Below the pieces are notes generated by a model. That model saw nothing but the letters and a program-made list of their open reading frames with translations. It made no database searches and was not told the DNA's origin. From positions 19,287 to 83,286 of the forward strand of contig CAYZIS010000009.1 of the NCBI GenBank assembly GCA_964478545.1: a DNA stretch of 64,000 nucleotides, read 5' to 3'. This DNA is from DQWO01 sp964478545 (lineage in GTDB: Bacteria > Desulfobacterota > Anaeroferrophillalia > Anaeroferrophillales > Anaeroferrophillaceae). Position 1 is the stretch's first letter. Every line of letters starts with the position of its first letter. The position numbers and the translations under genes were made by a program. This document shows positions 41,807 through 51,755 of this stretch, piece by piece.

Positions 41807-42910
41807 TTAACCATGCACCGTTTTAACTATCTCACTGGCGATCCCCCCCAGGGAGGCCACCACATCCACCAAGCCAGCTTCAGCAACAGCCTTGGGCATA
41901 CCGTAAACCACACAGGTATCCGCATTCTGGGCAATACTCACTGCCCCGGCACTTTTCAAATCTTGCAGTCCCAGTTTGCCGTCCGCCCCCATCCCGGTCA
42001 TAATTACCCCGGTGGTCTTGGAACCGTACTCCCGGGCCACTGAACGGAAAAGGTAATCGACCGATGGCTTGCAGTTGTTTTCTGGTGGCTCATCGGTAAT
42101 CCGAAGGATTTTACTGTGAACATCGGTACCACTGGCCACTTTCATCTGGCTGCCACCAGGGGCGATATAAATGGTATTTTTTTTCACCAGCTCGCCATTT
42201 ACCGCCTCTTTCACCTCCAGGGCACATTTTTTATCCAAGCTGGCGGCCAGGGATTTGGTAAAAATCGGCGGCATATGCTGAACAATAAGCACCGGAACTC
42301 CCAAATCAGCGGGAAGTTTTGGCAGCATGACAGTCAGGGCATTAGGCCCACCGGTGGAAATACCGATAGCCACTACGGTTGATTTTTCAACCCGTTTCAC
42401 CCGGGCCTTGGTCTGTTGAAGAACTTCAGTTGCTACTCCTGGTTTACGTATTCTTTCCCGTGCAGGAACCACAGGCCGCTTTCCCCGCAGCAGACGGCGC
42501 AATTGACTCTGCTGTCCAAAGACCTTCAATCGCCGGGAAAGCTCCTTCTGGATATACGCAAGATTTTCTTCGGGAGTATCCAGATCAGGCTTAAGCACAA
42601 AATCAAATGCACCCAACTCAAGGGCCTTCATGGTTATCTCGCCACCCTGTTCGGTGAGTGAACTAAACATCAGACATTCCACTTCCAACTTTTCCTGCTG
42701 GATGGCCACCAGGGTTTCGAGGCCGTTCATCACCGGCATTTCCACATCCAGGGTTACCAGGTCCGGTTTCAGGGATTTGATCCGGGACAAGGCAATCTTC
42801 CCATTATTGGCCATTCCCACAACCTCAACTCCGGGGATGGTTTTCAATACGTCACCAATAATTTTCCGGTACATGATCGTATCATCAACCACCAAAACTT
42901 TAATATTCAT
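41807..42910 (-). CDS. cheB: CheB protein-glutamate methylesterase
   Basis: From ATG 42910 the protein has 367 residues: a receiver domain (VLVVDDTIMYRKII, phospho-Asp in VTLDVEMPVMNG) and a methylesterase domain with catalytic Ser in VAIGISTGGPNAL, His in IVQHMPPIFT and Asp in TGMGADGKLG. It removes methyl groups added by CheR. The linker (RLLRGKRPVVPARERI) is basic. It sits between cheW and cheR. Confidence 0.95.
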   Translation of the reverse strand: MNIKVLVVDDTIMYRKIIGDVLKTIPGVEVVGMANNGKIALSRIKSLKPDLVTLDVEMPVMNGLETLVAIQQEKLEVECLMFSSLTEQGGEITMKALELGAFDFVLKPDLDTPEENLAYIQKELSRRLKVFGQQSQLRRLLRGKRPVVPARERIRKPGVATEVLQQTKARVKRVEKSTVVAIGISTGGPNALTVMLPKLPADLGVPVLIVQHMPPIFTKSLAASLDKKCALEVKEAVNGELVKKNTIYIAPGGSQMKVASGTDVHSKILRITDEPPENNCKPSVDYLFRSVAREYGSKTTGVIMTGMGADGKLGLQDLKSAGAVSIAQNADTCVVYGMPKAVAEAGLVDVVASLGGIASEIVKTVHG

Positions 42911-42973
42911 GTATTTCACCATACACATAGGGTTACATAATAATATCGCAGTTAAAACCGAAGGACACCACCT

Positions 42974-43465
42974 TCATCCATTCTCTCCCTTCTTCTCTGT
43001 CAGCACGGCACCTACATCCAGGATGCTGATCAAAGAATCCTGCAACTTGCAGGCACCGCTGAAAAACGTCCCTTTCTGAATATCAATATTGGCCGGAGGC
43101 GGAGTAATCTGTGAAGCAACGATGGTCACCACATCCTTAATCCCATCCACCAGCAGGCCGATATATTCATCATCATAATTGACGATGATCACCCGGCTTT
43201 TACCGCCCATGGAGCAAGGAGTCAATCCCAGTTTTTTACCTAAGTTGATCACCGTAACAATGCGGCCGCGCAGATTCATGATCCCCACCACGTAGTCAGG
43301 TGAGAGGGGGACCTGGGTAAGATCAAGATTTCGGTTAATTTCCTGCACCCATTTAATATCGATGCCATAGAGCAGCTCATCGATGATAAAACAGGCAAGC
43401 TGCATGGCATCATCAGCTGCCGGTTTTCCCGCCTCGGCCTGGGAGGTCTGGTTATTTCCAGCCAT
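42974..43465 (-). CDS. cheW: CheW coupling protein
   Basis: This 163-residue SH3-like protein links receptors to CheA: CFIIDELLYGIDIKWVQEI, VPLSPDYVVGIMNLRGRIVTVINL (shown as MNLRGRIVTVINL) and the later GLLVDGIKDVVTI. The N-terminal 25 residues are a low-complexity lead. A family B repeat separates it from the receptor gene upstream. Confidence 0.95.
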   Translation of the reverse strand: MAGNNQTSQAEAGKPAADDAMQLACFIIDELLYGIDIKWVQEINRNLDLTQVPLSPDYVVGIMNLRGRIVTVINLGKKLGLTPCSMGGKSRVIIVNYDDEYIGLLVDGIKDVVTIVASQITPPPANIDIQKGTFFSGACKLQDSLISILDVGAVLTEKKGENG

Positions 43466-43504
43466 GAAAATTTCTCCTTTTCAAATTTGGTTAACCATCA
43501 AGCG

Positions 43505-43662
43505 TAAATTAAGCTATTAGCTTTTAGCAGTTAGCTATTAGTTTAATGATTACAAAATGTTTAGCATGACAAACTTTCACCCGTTGGGTGTTATTTTCCA
43601 TAAACGTAAGCCCCTGATTTTCAAAGCTAAACGCTAATGGCTAACGGTTCATCGCTTAACTT
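43505..43662. mobile_element. Repeat family B, inverted copy
   Basis: The reverse complement of this segment aligns with 39425-39568 over nearly its whole length, with shared blocks aaataacaccca, agtttgtcatg, atcattaaactaatagctaa. It lies between cheW and the first receptor gene. It splits the che operon without a visible promoter. Confidence 0.75.
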
Positions 43663-43665
43663 GCG

Positions 43666-45777
43666 TCAAACCGTAAACTGCCTCATAAGTTCCTTCAATT
43701 TTTCTGCCAGCTGGCTCAATTCCTCAGCACTCTGGCGCACCTGGGCACTGGAATTGCTCATCTCACTGGCCGATTCATTGACATCGGCAATATCCCGGGC
43801 GATGGTCCCTGACACCTCGGTGGTCTGGGACAAATTCTCATTCACTTCAGTAATCCCCTGGGAAGTCTGGGCAATATTTTCGGCAATCTCCTGGGTAGTG
43901 GAGGCCTGCTGTTCCACCGCCGTAGCAATAGTCGAAACAATACCGTCAACTTCATCGTTAATCCGGGAAATTTCCTTGATTTCGGTTACTGTGTCCCCGG
44001 TTGAATCCTGGATTCCCTTAATCTTGGCGGCAATCTCGCCGGTAGCTGACGCCGTCTGCTGGGCCAGGTCTTTGATCTCGTTGGCCACCACCGCAAAACC
44101 TTTGCCAGCCTCGCCGGCCCGGGCCGCCTCAATGGTGGCATTAAGGGCAAGGAGGTTGGTTTGGGAGGAGATGTCGTTGATGGTTTCCGTCACTTTACCG
44201 ATTTCCTGGGCCGCCTTCCCCAGTTCATCAATTCTTTCAGTAGCGCTCTGGCCCTGAGCCACCGCCTGGTTAGTAATTTCCTTGGCGGTTTCGGCATTTT
44301 TGGCAATCTCACCGATGGTGGCACTCATCTCCTCACTACCGGAGACCACTGTATTGACGTTGACCGCTGCCTGCTCCATGGCCGCCGCCACCGAACTCAT
44401 ATTAGCATTCATCTTTTCAGTAGCGGTAGCCACATTATTGGCCTTGCCGGCAGTATTGTCCGCCCCGGTCGCCAACTGGCCGGAAATAGCATTCAACTCG
44501 GTGGAGGAGGAAGCCGTAGTTTCCACCCCATCCATGATATCACGAATCATGCTTTTCAAAGCCTGCCCCATCTTATTGAGGGCTGTAATCAAAGCACCGA
44601 TCTCATCCCGCTGCTTAACAACCAATTCGGTGGTAAAATCCCCGGTGGCCATGGTTTCGGCAAACTTAACTCCCCGATTTAAGGGTCCGACAATCCCCCG
44701 GGTAATGAAGATCCCCAGGACCAGAGCCAGGGCCACGCCCCCGGCAACCATCATGGCCACCAGCCAGAGGGCCGAGCTGGCGGTTTTTTTACTGCCGGCC
44801 ACCGCCGTCTGCATCTCTTGAGCAAACGTCGATACCACGGTGTCCAGTGAGTTATCCATGGTTTTTACCGTTTCCAAGAAACCCTGGAGATCGAGATACT
44901 GTTCGGTCTTGAGCGAATCATATTCTTCCTCGACGTATTCCTGCAACTCGTTGAAGCTGTTCGTTAAAGCCTCAATCCGGGTTTCGGTGACCATGGTCAG
45001 CATCATTTTGCGCTGATCCACCGGCACGGCCATAACCGTCTTACCCATCTCGTACAAATTGCCATTAGCTTCTTTACAGGCAGTCAACAACTCCATCAGC
45101 TCTTCTTCATCGCTCTGATAATCAGCCAGCCAGCGGCTAAACTCACTCTCTTCCGGTTCAATCAAACCGGAAAAATCGGCTTGATAAGACTGAACCGTTT
45201 TCTGCAGAGCAGCCAACCACTGGCTGTTGACATCCTTCACATGATAGATAAAAGCCGGCAGGGTGTAATGGACATCATCAAGAACAAAACTAAACGCTCT
45301 CAATATCTCGCATAAAGGCACAATCGCTTCTGCCTGTTTATTCACTTTCTGCAGCCCCTGGCGCAAGGAGGCCACCTGTTTCTGCACCGCAGGGCCGGCC
45401 TTCTGCACCACGATGTCCATCTTATCATGGACATACATCTTGCCGACGGCACTGTTTTTAAATTTTTGGCTTTCAGTACCAAATTCAAACATGGAAAGCC
45501 ATATGTTGAAATTTTCCAGCCATTTGGCAATATCCACTTCTATCTGCTTCAAACTGTCATCAGCTCCCAGCAGTTCGTGCATACTCTGAATCACCTGGCC
45601 CAGCGTAATTTTTGCTTCCATGGCGACGTCTTTGGATGGCACCTTTTCTTCAACCACCATCTGGCTGTTCCTGGACACCTTTTTAACCATAAATACCCCG
45701 GTTACCCCAACAATGGTCACCAGGACGGCCATGAGCAAAAAAGCTCCCAACAATTTTTTAGCAATAGTTAATTTCAT
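43666..45777 (-). CDS. Methyl-accepting chemotaxis protein with helical sensor domain
   Basis: This 703-residue receptor has TM1 (LLGAFLLMAVLVTIVGVTG), a large all-helical periplasmic domain (residues 40-330), TM2 (ALWLVAMMVAGGVALALVLG), HAMP and a signalling domain with hairpin tip SSQTNLLALNATIEAARAGE. The sensor has a KWLENFNIWLSMFEFG block reminiscent of zinc-binding CZB spacing but lacks its His/Cys set. The signalling half is almost identical to the next receptor. Confidence 0.92.
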   Translation of the reverse strand: MKLTIAKKLLGAFLLMAVLVTIVGVTGVFMVKKVSRNSQMVVEEKVPSKDVAMEAKITLGQVIQSMHELLGADDSLKQIEVDIAKWLENFNIWLSMFEFGTESQKFKNSAVGKMYVHDKMDIVVQKAGPAVQKQVASLRQGLQKVNKQAEAIVPLCEILRAFSFVLDDVHYTLPAFIYHVKDVNSQWLAALQKTVQSYQADFSGLIEPEESEFSRWLADYQSDEEELMELLTACKEANGNLYEMGKTVMAVPVDQRKMMLTMVTETRIEALTNSFNELQEYVEEEYDSLKTEQYLDLQGFLETVKTMDNSLDTVVSTFAQEMQTAVAGSKKTASSALWLVAMMVAGGVALALVLGIFITRGIVGPLNRGVKFAETMATGDFTTELVVKQRDEIGALITALNKMGQALKSMIRDIMDGVETTASSSTELNAISGQLATGADNTAGKANNVATATEKMNANMSSVAAAMEQAAVNVNTVVSGSEEMSATIGEIAKNAETAKEITNQAVAQGQSATERIDELGKAAQEIGKVTETINDISSQTNLLALNATIEAARAGEAGKGFAVVANEIKDLAQQTASATGEIAAKIKGIQDSTGDTVTEIKEISRINDEVDGIVSTIATAVEQQASTTQEIAENIAQTSQGITEVNENLSQTTEVSGTIARDIADVNESASEMSNSSAQVRQSAEELSQLAEKLKELMRQFTV

Positions 45778-45874
45778 CTTTCCGCTCCTGCACTATTGTT
45801 TATTTCCAGCAACACGGGAAATTAAAATATAATTTTCATCACCATGAAGAACTTGGAAAGCACGAAGCCACCCA

Positions 45875-48052
45875 TCAAAGTTTAAACCGGTTCATCAACC
45901 CATTCAATTCCGCCGACAGCTGCTTTAAGCCTTCGGCGCTTTGGCGCACCTGGGCGCTGGCATTGCTCATGGACCCAGCCGCCTCATTCACTTCGGCAAT
46001 TTCCTGGGCTATGGTTCCGGAAACCTCTGTGGTCTGGGCCACATTTTCATTCACCTCCCCAATCCCCCCGGAAGTCTGGGCAATATTTTCGGCAATCTCT
46101 TTAGTCGTGGCTGATTGTTCTTCCACAGCGGCAGAAATGATGGCTACAATTTCATCCACTTCCTTGTTGATCCGGGCAATCTCATTGATCTCGGTCACCG
46201 TAGCATCAGTGGAATCCTGGATTCCCTTGATTTTGGCAGCAATCTCACCGGTGGCCGATGCCGTCTGTTGGGCTAGATCTTTAATCTCGTTGGCTACCAC
46301 CGCAAAACCTTTCCCCGCCTCACCGGCCCGAGCCGCCTCGATGGTGGCATTGAGAGCCAAAAGATTGGTCTGGGAAGAAATGGCGTTGATGGTTTCGGTC
46401 ACCTGGCCGATTTCCTGGGCCGCATGGCCTAATTCATCAATACGGCTGGCCGCTGTTTCACCCTGAGCCACCGCCTGATCGGTGATGTTTTTGGCCTGTC
46501 CGGTATTCTTGGCAATCTCGGCAATAGTGGCCGTCATCTCTTCAGTACCGGAAGCAACGGTAGTAACATTGGTCGATGCCTGTTCCATGGCTGCGGCCAC
46601 CGTACTCATGTTGCTGTTCATTTCTTCGGCAGCGGTGGCTACCCCGGTAGCCTTGGTCGCCATCTGATCCGCTCCGGCTGCCTGCTGCCCGGCGAGAGAA
46701 TCAAGACTGTCGGCCTCCCGAGACAGGTTTTCAAAGCCCTTGACCATGCGCCGCAGCATTTTCTGCAGATTTTCAATAAAGGCATTGACCCCGTCAGCTA
46801 GTTCCCCCAGTTCATCCTTCCGATCGGCTGGCAGCCGCTGGGTCAAATCTCCTTCACCTTCAGACAGATCTTTAACCATATCAATGGTCCGGGCCAAGGG
46901 CTTGCCAATCAACAATCGAAGCAGCCAGATGAGCACACAGACAATCATGGTGCCGATAGCAATGGAACCCAGTAATGCATGGTTGCGAGTCTTGTTGATG
47001 GAAGATTTCAAGGCACTGGACTCTCTCTGCACCTGGACATCCAGCTGGTCAACATATTTACCCATGCCGACAATCCAACCCCAGGGCTTAAAAAGTTTGA
47101 CAAAAGAAAGCTTAGGACTGGGTTCTTTCTGCCCGGGCTTGTTCCACATATAACTGACCATTCCGGAGCCCTGCTGTTTGCAAACCTTGACCATATCATT
47201 GAAATAATAGGTTCCTTTTGGATCCTTGAAGCTGGAGAGATCTTTGCCGTCAAGCTGCGGTTTGATCGGGTGCATGACCATCCGGGGAACAAGATCGTTG
47301 ATCCAAAAATAGTTACCATCTGGCATCCTCATGGCGGCCACCTGTTCAAGGGCCTGTTTTTGCATCTCGGCGGCGATGTCCTCCAGCCAGGAGCCACTGC
47401 CAAAAATCCAACCCAGGGGCTTGAACAGCCGGATATAGGAAATCTTTTCCTTGGGCTTGCTTTCTCCCGGCTTGCTCCACATATAACTGACCATCCCGGA
47501 GCCCTGCTGTTTGCAAACCTTGACCATATCATTGAAATAATAGGTTCCTTTTGGATCCTTGAAGCTGGAGAGATCTTTGCCGTCAAGCTGCGGTTTGATC
47601 GGGTGCATGACCATCCGGGGAACAAGATCGTTGATCCAGATATAGTTGCCATGATCGTAGCGGGCGGTGCGTACAAGTTCTTTGAGGCCCTCATCCAGCT
47701 TATCCGGGGACAACTGGTCATGATTTTTCTGGTAAAATGCTTCCACTTGGCTGTAGACCGCGTCCACCACTTTCCGCAGTTCCTGGGATTTCATCTTTTT
47801 GAGCTGTGCCACATCCCGGGAACGATCATAGTAGGATTTGATCGTCTGCAGGCAGAGATGGACCTGGTTCTGGAGCTTTTCCTTTTCTTGCTGCATACCG
47901 AATTTCTTCTGGTGCTGTCCCTGCTCCACCACAAATTGGTTCAGGCCATACTGGTAGATAACAGCCGTGCTAATCCCCACCAGGGATAGGCCAATAACCA
48001 CTGCTACGATCACTTTAAAAATAATGGAATTTTTCATCTTCATTTTTCTCAT
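45875..48052 (-). CDS. Methyl-accepting chemotaxis protein with duplicated Cache sensor
   Basis: This 725-residue receptor has TM1 (residues 10-32), two tandem Cache units, TM2 (GSIAIGTMIVCVLIWLLRLL), HAMP and a signalling domain. The two Cache units both contain INDLVPRMVMHPIKPQLDGK, then DLSSFKDPKGTYYFNDM and VCKQQGSGMVSYMW, near residues 140-190 and 250-300. Over 143 bases (47163-47305 and 47496-47638) their DNA is identical, a sign of recent gene conversion. Cache_2 units of this kind bind small organic acids. The start could be the second or third Met. Confidence 0.93.
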   Translation of the reverse strand: MRKMKMKNSIIFKVIVAVVIGLSLVGISTAVIYQYGLNQFVVEQGQHQKKFGMQQEKEKLQNQVHLCLQTIKSYYDRSRDVAQLKKMKSQELRKVVDAVYSQVEAFYQKNHDQLSPDKLDEGLKELVRTARYDHGNYIWINDLVPRMVMHPIKPQLDGKDLSSFKDPKGTYYFNDMVKVCKQQGSGMVSYMWSKPGESKPKEKISYIRLFKPLGWIFGSGSWLEDIAAEMQKQALEQVAAMRMPDGNYFWINDLVPRMVMHPIKPQLDGKDLSSFKDPKGTYYFNDMVKVCKQQGSGMVSYMWNKPGQKEPSPKLSFVKLFKPWGWIVGMGKYVDQLDVQVQRESSALKSSINKTRNHALLGSIAIGTMIVCVLIWLLRLLIGKPLARTIDMVKDLSEGEGDLTQRLPADRKDELGELADGVNAFIENLQKMLRRMVKGFENLSREADSLDSLAGQQAAGADQMATKATGVATAAEEMNSNMSTVAAAMEQASTNVTTVASGTEEMTATIAEIAKNTGQAKNITDQAVAQGETAASRIDELGHAAQEIGQVTETINAISSQTNLLALNATIEAARAGEAGKGFAVVANEIKDLAQQTASATGEIAAKIKGIQDSTDATVTEINEIARINKEVDEIVAIISAAVEEQSATTKEIAENIAQTSGGIGEVNENVAQTTEVSGTIAQEIAEVNEAAGSMSNASAQVRQSAEGLKQLSAELNGLMNRFKL

Positions 48053-48084
48053 ACTCCTTTAGTAAATAGAATTAGGTATCCTTT

Positions 48085-51000
48085 TCAGGACAGCAGACGT
48101 TCATTGATACTCTGCAGCAGTTCTTCCCGATCGAGCTTGGTCTGGTAATCATCGATGCCCACTTCTTTACCCTTGGCCACGTTTTTATCGCTGGCCAGGG
48201 AGGTGAGAGCAATAACCGGCAGGGCAGCAAAACGCTGGTCGGCTTTTATCTGTTTGGTCAATTCAAACCCATCCATATTGGGCATTTCGAGGTCGGTGAC
48301 CACCAGCCCTATTTCATCAGGATGTTCCCGCAGATAATCCCAGGCTATCTGGCCATCTCCAGCAGCCACGACCGGATAACCGGCATTTTCAATGAATTTT
48401 CGCACCTGATTGCGGAAAAAATCTGAATCTTCTACCACCAGGACCTTTTTCCCGCCGGCTGAGTTATTGCCGTTTACGCCATTATCCATTTCAGCGATTG
48501 CCGGACGGGATTCAAACCAGTCGGGATTCAGCGTTTCCATGACCTCGAAGACATCAATAATCAGGGTGGTCTGTCCCTCAATAATGGCAGAGCCATTGAC
48601 TCCGTTCTGTCGCAAGGTCATTTCATCAACAGCCACTGCCACTTCCACCGCATCCACCGGTGGCGCTGCCAGCAGCCCCACCTCGCGACCGGCTACCGGA
48701 AAAATAATAACAATCAATTCCTCCCGGTTTTCCAACATGCCGACATTTGCCGCTTCCTCCAGGGCGTAAACCGGCAGACTGCCACCCCGATACTGAAGAA
48801 CCTTCTTCCCGCCTTTAATTTCTATATCTTTCGCTTTCACCTGTTCCACCCGGGCCACCAGGCTGAGAGGCACCGCGCATTGTTCATCCGGACTGTTCCG
48901 GAATAGCAGCAGGGAAAGCTTTGCCTTTTTATCCTCTTCATTGGCGGCATCCGTTTTAACAGCGGCTTTTTTCATCACCGCCAAGGAGGCAAGCTCCGCC
49001 AATCGGGCCAGACCAGGAACATCAAGAATAAGAGCCACCTGACCGTCACCCATAATGGTTGCCCCAGCATAGGATTGGCAACGCTGCAGATGGTGGCCAA
49101 GGGGTTTGACCACTATTTCAACTGTATCGTTAAGGTCATCCACCACCATGGCATATTTGTAGGCCCCGGCAGAAACAATCACCAGGTTCACATCGCTGGT
49201 ATAACTTTGTCGCCGTTCAGGGATGTTTTCCACCGCTACCGGCTTTTCAACCTTCCCTTCAGCGGTCAGCTCTTCAATCCTGGCATCGGTCAGGATGACC
49301 CGGCGATCATCCTTACGTTCACCAGTTACCGGATCAATATAGCGGGAATCCAGCCGCAACACCTTGGTGAGGTGAATGATGGGGATCAGTTCTCCCCGCA
49401 GCATCAGCACCTCGGCACCACCCACCATCTCAATCCGCTCCCGAATACGATTGGCCGGCACCCGGAGCATTTCATTGACATTGACCTGGGGAATAGCGTA
49501 GCGGTCCTTACCAACCACCACCAGTAGGCTGGGAATAATGGCCAGCGTCAGAGGCATTTTAATCCGGATTGTGGTTCCTTTATCAACCTCCGTTTCAATG
49601 TTCACCTGACCGCCAAGTTTATCCAGGTTGTTTTTCACCACATCCATGCCTACCCCGCGGCCAGAAACATCCGTAACCTTTTCAGCCGTGGACAATCCGG
49701 GCAGCATAATCAGGTTGGCCTTTTCCTGTTCAGTCTTAGTTTCCGCCTCTTCAGGACTAATCAGACCTTTTTCCAACGCTTTGGCGGTAATCTTTTCGGT
49801 GTCCAGGCCCTTGCCGTCATCGCTGATCTCGATATTCACCTGGCCGGATTCATGGTAGGCCCGCAGCAGGATTCTACCTGTGGGATCTTTACCCTTGGCC
49901 AGCCGGTCTTCCGGCAATTCAATCCCGTGATCAGCGGAATTACGTACCAGGTGAGTAAGGGGATCACCCAGGCCCTCCATGATGGTTTTATCCAGCTCAA
50001 CATCCTTGCCTTCCAGGATCAGCTCAATCTGTTTACCAAGGTCCCGGGACATATCCCGGATGACCCGGGGAAATTTATTGAAAATATTACCAACCGGCTG
50101 CATGCGGGTGATCATGATCGCTTCCTGCAATTCCGAGGTCACCAAGTCAATGCGCTGGCCGGCGGTATTCCTCTCTCCCCGATCACCGCTATTGATTGCC
50201 TGGAGCAATTGGTTACGGGCCAACACCAGTTCACCGGCCAGGGTCATCAATTGATCCAGAACACTGACATGAACCCGCACCGACTCTGGCTGGCTGCTGG
50301 CCGGTTGGCTGGCTGCTGGAGATTTTTTACCGGCTGACTTGGACTTTGGTTCAACTTTGGACGTTTTTTTTGCGACGGGTGGAGCTACTGGAGATTTAGC
50401 AGGCTTGGTTTCAGGCACAACTACGGGGGGAGCTTCGGCTTTTGCCACTGGCTGAGGTTCCTGAATGGGTGCGGCTTCCGGAACCACCGCCGCTTCTGCA
50501 GGACCTTTGAGCTGTTCATCCAGGGGAAACATCTGTTCGGCTTTCAAATCCAACAGGGTCGGCAGCAGGTCCGGCTCGATAATGCTGGCATAGAGCACAT
50601 CCAAAGGCAGGCGATTACTGAACTCACCATCGTCAAGGGTACCCACTGCTAAAAAATCAACCTTAAGGTCCACCACTTCACCACTGTCCTGGAGCCCTTT
50701 AATAATCTCCAGGGGATTTTTACCCTGCTTCTGCACATCATGGATAAGATCATAGGTGAGCAGGTAGAGGTATTTACCCCCTTTTTGTGCCTGTTTCAGC
50801 TCAAATTCGGAGAGGGTGAACACTTCACGATTGTCGACATTTTTAATAATAATATCTTTTGCAGCACTTTCCTGCTCACCGGCACTCAAGTTTGCCTCGG
50901 CCAGGCCATGGAGCGCCTCAATATGCTTGGAGATATCCATCTCATTGCTGGCCGAGACATTTTGCAGCATCTGATTCAAATAGTCGAAAGCCAACAGCAC

Positions 51001-51273
51001 AACATTGACGATGTCTGGTGTTGGTACCATCTGCCGGTTACGGACCATATCGAGGATATTCTCGATCTTATGGGACAATTCCTTGATGGCCGCCAGGCCC
51101 AGGAAGCCAGCCCCACCTTTAATGGAATGAGCCGCGCGGAAAACTTTATTAACCAGATCCTCATCCAAATCAGCCCCATTCTGTTCTATGGTCAGCAGAT
51201 CACTCTCGATATCCTCCAGATGTTCACCGGCCTCTTCCACATACATTTGTAAAGTTTCATCATCCATCATCAT
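48085..51273 (-). CDS. cheA: Hybrid CheA histidine kinase with two CheW domains and receiver
   Basis: This 1062-residue kinase has, in order, an Hpt domain (AHSIKGGAGFLG, phospho-His49), a P2-like domain (residues 150-240), a Pro/Lys/Ala linker, a dimerisation helix (LDQLMTLAGELVLARNQLLQ), the ATPase core (LTHLVRNSADHGIEL, DDGKGLD, GRGVGMDVV), a CheW domain, a second CheW-like domain and a C-terminal receiver with phospho-Asp in VVTDLEMPNMDGF. Fusion of an output receiver to CheA is typical of non-classical chemosensory systems in which no separate CheY is adjacent, as here. Confidence 0.95.
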   Translation of the reverse strand: MMMDDETLQMYVEEAGEHLEDIESDLLTIEQNGADLDEDLVNKVFRAAHSIKGGAGFLGLAAIKELSHKIENILDMVRNRQMVPTPDIVNVVLLAFDYLNQMLQNVSASNEMDISKHIEALHGLAEANLSAGEQESAAKDIIIKNVDNREVFTLSEFELKQAQKGGKYLYLLTYDLIHDVQKQGKNPLEIIKGLQDSGEVVDLKVDFLAVGTLDDGEFSNRLPLDVLYASIIEPDLLPTLLDLKAEQMFPLDEQLKGPAEAAVVPEAAPIQEPQPVAKAEAPPVVVPETKPAKSPVAPPVAKKTSKVEPKSKSAGKKSPAASQPASSQPESVRVHVSVLDQLMTLAGELVLARNQLLQAINSGDRGERNTAGQRIDLVTSELQEAIMITRMQPVGNIFNKFPRVIRDMSRDLGKQIELILEGKDVELDKTIMEGLGDPLTHLVRNSADHGIELPEDRLAKGKDPTGRILLRAYHESGQVNIEISDDGKGLDTEKITAKALEKGLISPEEAETKTEQEKANLIMLPGLSTAEKVTDVSGRGVGMDVVKNNLDKLGGQVNIETEVDKGTTIRIKMPLTLAIIPSLLVVVGKDRYAIPQVNVNEMLRVPANRIRERIEMVGGAEVLMLRGELIPIIHLTKVLRLDSRYIDPVTGERKDDRRVILTDARIEELTAEGKVEKPVAVENIPERRQSYTSDVNLVIVSAGAYKYAMVVDDLNDTVEIVVKPLGHHLQRCQSYAGATIMGDGQVALILDVPGLARLAELASLAVMKKAAVKTDAANEEDKKAKLSLLLFRNSPDEQCAVPLSLVARVEQVKAKDIEIKGGKKVLQYRGGSLPVYALEEAANVGMLENREELIVIIFPVAGREVGLLAAPPVDAVEVAVAVDEMTLRQNGVNGSAIIEGQTTLIIDVFEVMETLNPDWFESRPAIAEMDNGVNGNNSAGGKKVLVVEDSDFFRNQVRKFIENAGYPVVAAGDGQIAWDYLREHPDEIGLVVTDLEMPNMDGFELTKQIKADQRFAALPVIALTSLASDKNVAKGKEVGIDDYQTKLDREELLQSINERLLS

Positions 51274-51355
51274 AGCTCATTCTCCCGGTTAGTATGGCTC
51301 TGCAGGGCTTACAAACAGTAGCCCCCGCCCCTTCAATCTTTATCCTTTTGCCTTT

Positions 51356-51661
51356 TCATTCCGTAACGATATTAAAGATGTGATTCAAATGCGTCATCAG
51401 CAGAACATCCAGCACATTGCTCTTGGCATTAATGATCGTCACCGTGCCCTGATTCTGTTTCAGGGAATTATAGGCGGCGATGAACAATCCCAAGCCAGTG
51501 GAATCCACCAGCCCCACTCCTTCCAGGTCAATAACCAGCTCTGCCGGTTTTTCGGCCACGATTTCCTGTAACTCCCGCTGGAAATCCTTGATCACCGGGG
51601 TTATCACATCCTGTCCCGGATTGATAAAAACCTTATCGCCTTCTTTTCGTATGGTACTCAT
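51356..51661 (-). CDS. STAS-domain protein (anti-sigma factor antagonist type)
   Basis: This 101-residue protein is a STAS domain with VIDLEGVGLVDSTGLGLFIAAYNSL (key part DSTGLGL, phosphorylatable Ser near residue 57) and TVTIINAKSNVLDVLLMT. In chemosensory clusters such proteins link to kinase or partner-switch control. It lies 82 bases upstream of cheA on the same strand. Confidence 0.9.
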   Translation of the reverse strand: MSTIRKEGDKVFINPGQDVITPVIKDFQRELQEIVAEKPAELVIDLEGVGLVDSTGLGLFIAAYNSLKQNQGTVTIINAKSNVLDVLLMTHLNHIFNIVTE

Positions 51662-51755
51662 ATCTGTCTCCTTAAATACGGCATGGCCGGAGCTAAAACA
51701 TAAGATTTCAGCTTGTCAAAATACCTTAAAAAGCTCTACTACTCATGAAGGACAT

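Noticed and set aside
45440..45560. CZB zinc-binding domain in the helical chemoreceptor sensor
   Set aside because: The KWL...GKMY spacing is suggestive but the zinc-binding His and Cys residues are missing.
47000..47990. Long antisense open frame across the double-Cache receptor
   Set aside because: It is a shadow of the receptor gene, has repeated segments only because the Cache units repeat, and shows no known domain.
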